NCBI RefSeq assembly: GCF_000247605.1
Contig: NC_016894.1
Coordinates: 682,001-746,000, forward strand
DNA length: 64,000 nucleotides
Source of the DNA: Acetobacterium woodii DSM 1030
GTDB taxonomy: Bacteria; Bacillota; Clostridia; Eubacteriales; Eubacteriaceae
Direction: 5' to 3'
Part shown: positions 62,879 through 64,000 of the stretch, piece by piece
Layout of the letters: each line of letters begins with the position of its first letter
Position numbering within the stretch: the stretch's first letter is position 1
Made by a program: the position numbers and the translations under genes
Notes under the pieces: model-generated
Told to the model about the DNA's origin: nothing
Seen by the model: the letters and a program-made list of their open reading frames with translations, nothing else
The model's database searches: none

Positions 62879-64000
62879 TTATTTGGACATTTTCGCTGGG
62901 GCAGGTGGCCTCTCAGAGGGGTTTATTCGTGCCGGATACGAGCCTGTTGCACATATTGAAATGGATACGGCTGCTTGCTATACACTAAAGACTAGGTTAG
63001 CCTATAAATGGCTTGCTGACCATAATCAAGAGGTTCTGTACAATCAATATCTGCAGGGTATTGTTACCCGTGCAGAATTATATGATGCTGTCCCTGATGA
63101 ATTGCTTAATAGTGTGCTGAATTACGAAATATCAGAAGAATGTCTTGAAGAAATATTTGAGACAATTGATGGTATGCTCAATGATGAACCTTTGGAATTA
63201 ATTGTTGGTGGTCCTCCCTGTCAAGCATACTCACTCGTTGGAAGAGCACGTGATGAAAATGGAATGGTCGGTGACCAACGCAATTACTTATATATTTTAT
63301 ATGCCAAGTTCTTAAACAGATATCATCCTAAATATTTTGTCTTTGAAAATGTTGTAGGTTTGTTTTCTGCTAAAGATACGGACGGCGAGCTTTATCTTGA
63401 AAAGATGCAACAATTATTTAGGGAGTGTGGATATTCAATTGAATACAGGCTTCTGAATGCAAAAGATTATGGCGTGTTGCAAAATAGAGAAAGAATTATT
63501 TTGGTTGGAAAATATGGTGAACACAGTGATTTTTATCCAGATATTCCAGCCGAAGAAAACATATACATGGTTCAATCAGTGTTTTATGATTTGCCCAAAA
63601 TACATGCTGGTGAGGGTGTTTGTACTCCTGTACCTACACTGCACTATAATGGTCAGTATTTATATTTTTCGAGAATAAAGGAGTATGATTTAGAGCCAGT
63701 CACTTTTCATTGTGCACGACCACACACACAACAAGATTTAGAAATATATAGAAGAGTTGTTCAATTGTGGAATGATGAACAAAAGCGTATGTGTTATTCA
63801 GATTTACCAAATGAACTGCAATCTCAAAATAATCTGAAATCATTTTTGGATCGTTTCAAAGTGGTTGCTGCAAACCTATCATTTTCGCAAACCGTGGTTG
63901 CACATATTTCCAAAGACGGTCATTATTTTATACATCCAGATTTGGAACAGAACCGGTCTCTGACTCCTAGAGAAGTAGCGAGATTACAGACGTTTCCTGA
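62871..64000 (+). CDS. DNA (cytosine-5-)-methyltransferase, 3' end outside window
   Basis: At least 376 residues, running off the right end with no stop. Motif I is LDIFAGAGGLSEGF, motif IV with the catalytic Cys GGPPCQAYS, motif VI FENVVG, motif VIII QNRERIILVG and motif X-side PREVARLQTFP at the window edge. AGGAGG precedes ATG 62871. A restriction enzyme gene is expected downstream; none can be seen. The target sequence cannot be read from the protein. Confidence 0.94.
   Translation, partial: MPNYLDIFAGAGGLSEGFIRAGYEPVAHIEMDTAACYTLKTRLAYKWLADHNQEVLYNQYLQGIVTRAELYDAVPDELLNSVLNYEISEECLEEIFETIDGMLNDEPLELIVGGPPCQAYSLVGRARDENGMVGDQRNYLYILYAKFLNRYHPKYFVFENVVGLFSAKDTDGELYLEKMQQLFRECGYSIEYRLLNAKDYGVLQNRERIILVGKYGEHSDFYPDIPAEENIYMVQSVFYDLPKIHAGEGVCTPVPTLHYNGQYLYFSRIKEYDLEPVTFHCARPHTQQDLEIYRRVVQLWNDEQKRMCYSDLPNELQSQNNLKSFLDRFKVVAANLSFSQTVVAHISKDGHYFIHPDLEQNRSLTPREVARLQTFP

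Noticed and set aside
55885-64000. Second att site copying the tRNA-Ser 3' end
   Set aside because: No repeat of the T-arm/acceptor sequence found in the window; it may lie beyond it.

Overview
The window is chromosomal DNA of a low-GC, anaerobic Gram-positive bacterium. The gene content points to a clostridial acetogen of the Eubacteriaceae type, with Acetobacterium as my best guess. Supporting this are a two-subunit 2-oxoacid:ferredoxin oxidoreductase, AdhE plus two further iron alcohol dehydrogenases, small Fe-S proteins, a B12-riboswitch-controlled alpha-ribazole salvage pair, a T-box, and a long Firmicutes-type SRP RNA. The genus is an inference from content, not from a search.

Region by region: 1-7.6 kb holds the end of an HD-GYP protein, beta-carbonic anhydrase, a lipoprotein serpin, UppP, a ferredoxin-nitroreductase, a FetAB-like exporter and a methylthioribose kinase. 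8.1-13.5 kb holds a lipoprotein, a PadR-controlled ABC exporter, metA (Glu111, so probably acetyl-CoA specific) and an O-acetylhomoserine sulfhydrylase. 13.6-16.8 kb is an aromatic operon (DAHP synthase, prephenate dehydrogenase) behind a Tyr/Phe-rich leader peptide and terminator that look like a classical attenuator. 16.9-18.6 kb is cblT-cblS under a cobalamin riboswitch. 18.8-21.7 kb is pabA-pabB-pabC for folate. 22-30 kb carries tRNA processing (CCA transferase, tRNA-Gln), TatD, a PPTase, a split chromate transporter and an FMN-binding membrane protein. 30-36.5 kb carries two Fe-ADHs, KorAB and SRP RNA. 36.6-48.5 kb carries LysR regulators, a methyltransferase, permeases, a UvrD-type helicase, adhE, and a T-box-controlled arylacetate-CoA ligase. 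48.6-55.6 kb carries enolase, a Memo-AMMECR1 fusion, MutY, a G5/3D cell-wall protein and IlvE.

Four copies of one 171-bp, long-palindromic element, all exactly the same length, lie at 7914, 9424, 12035 and 21902. Each is flanked by a 9-11 bp direct repeat, so it is a MITE-like mobile element. One copy shows its outer arms swapped relative to its core.

From the tRNA-Ser pair at 55.66-55.88 kb onward the DNA changes character: it is more AT-rich and holds DUF2971, a wrecked serine recombinase, a TIR protein, a radical SAM/SPASM protein, a tyrosine recombinase, and a DUF1413 plus C5-cytosine methyltransferase pair cut by the window end. This looks like an accessory/defence island. Its most striking feature is that the TIR-GNAT gene and the radical SAM gene face each other and are enclosed by a perfect 48-bp inverted repeat, with the tyrosine recombinase gene directly outside. 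That is the layout of an invertible, phase-variable cassette, in which inversion would exchange which gene sits behind the outer left promoter. I consider this the best candidate for an undescribed system.
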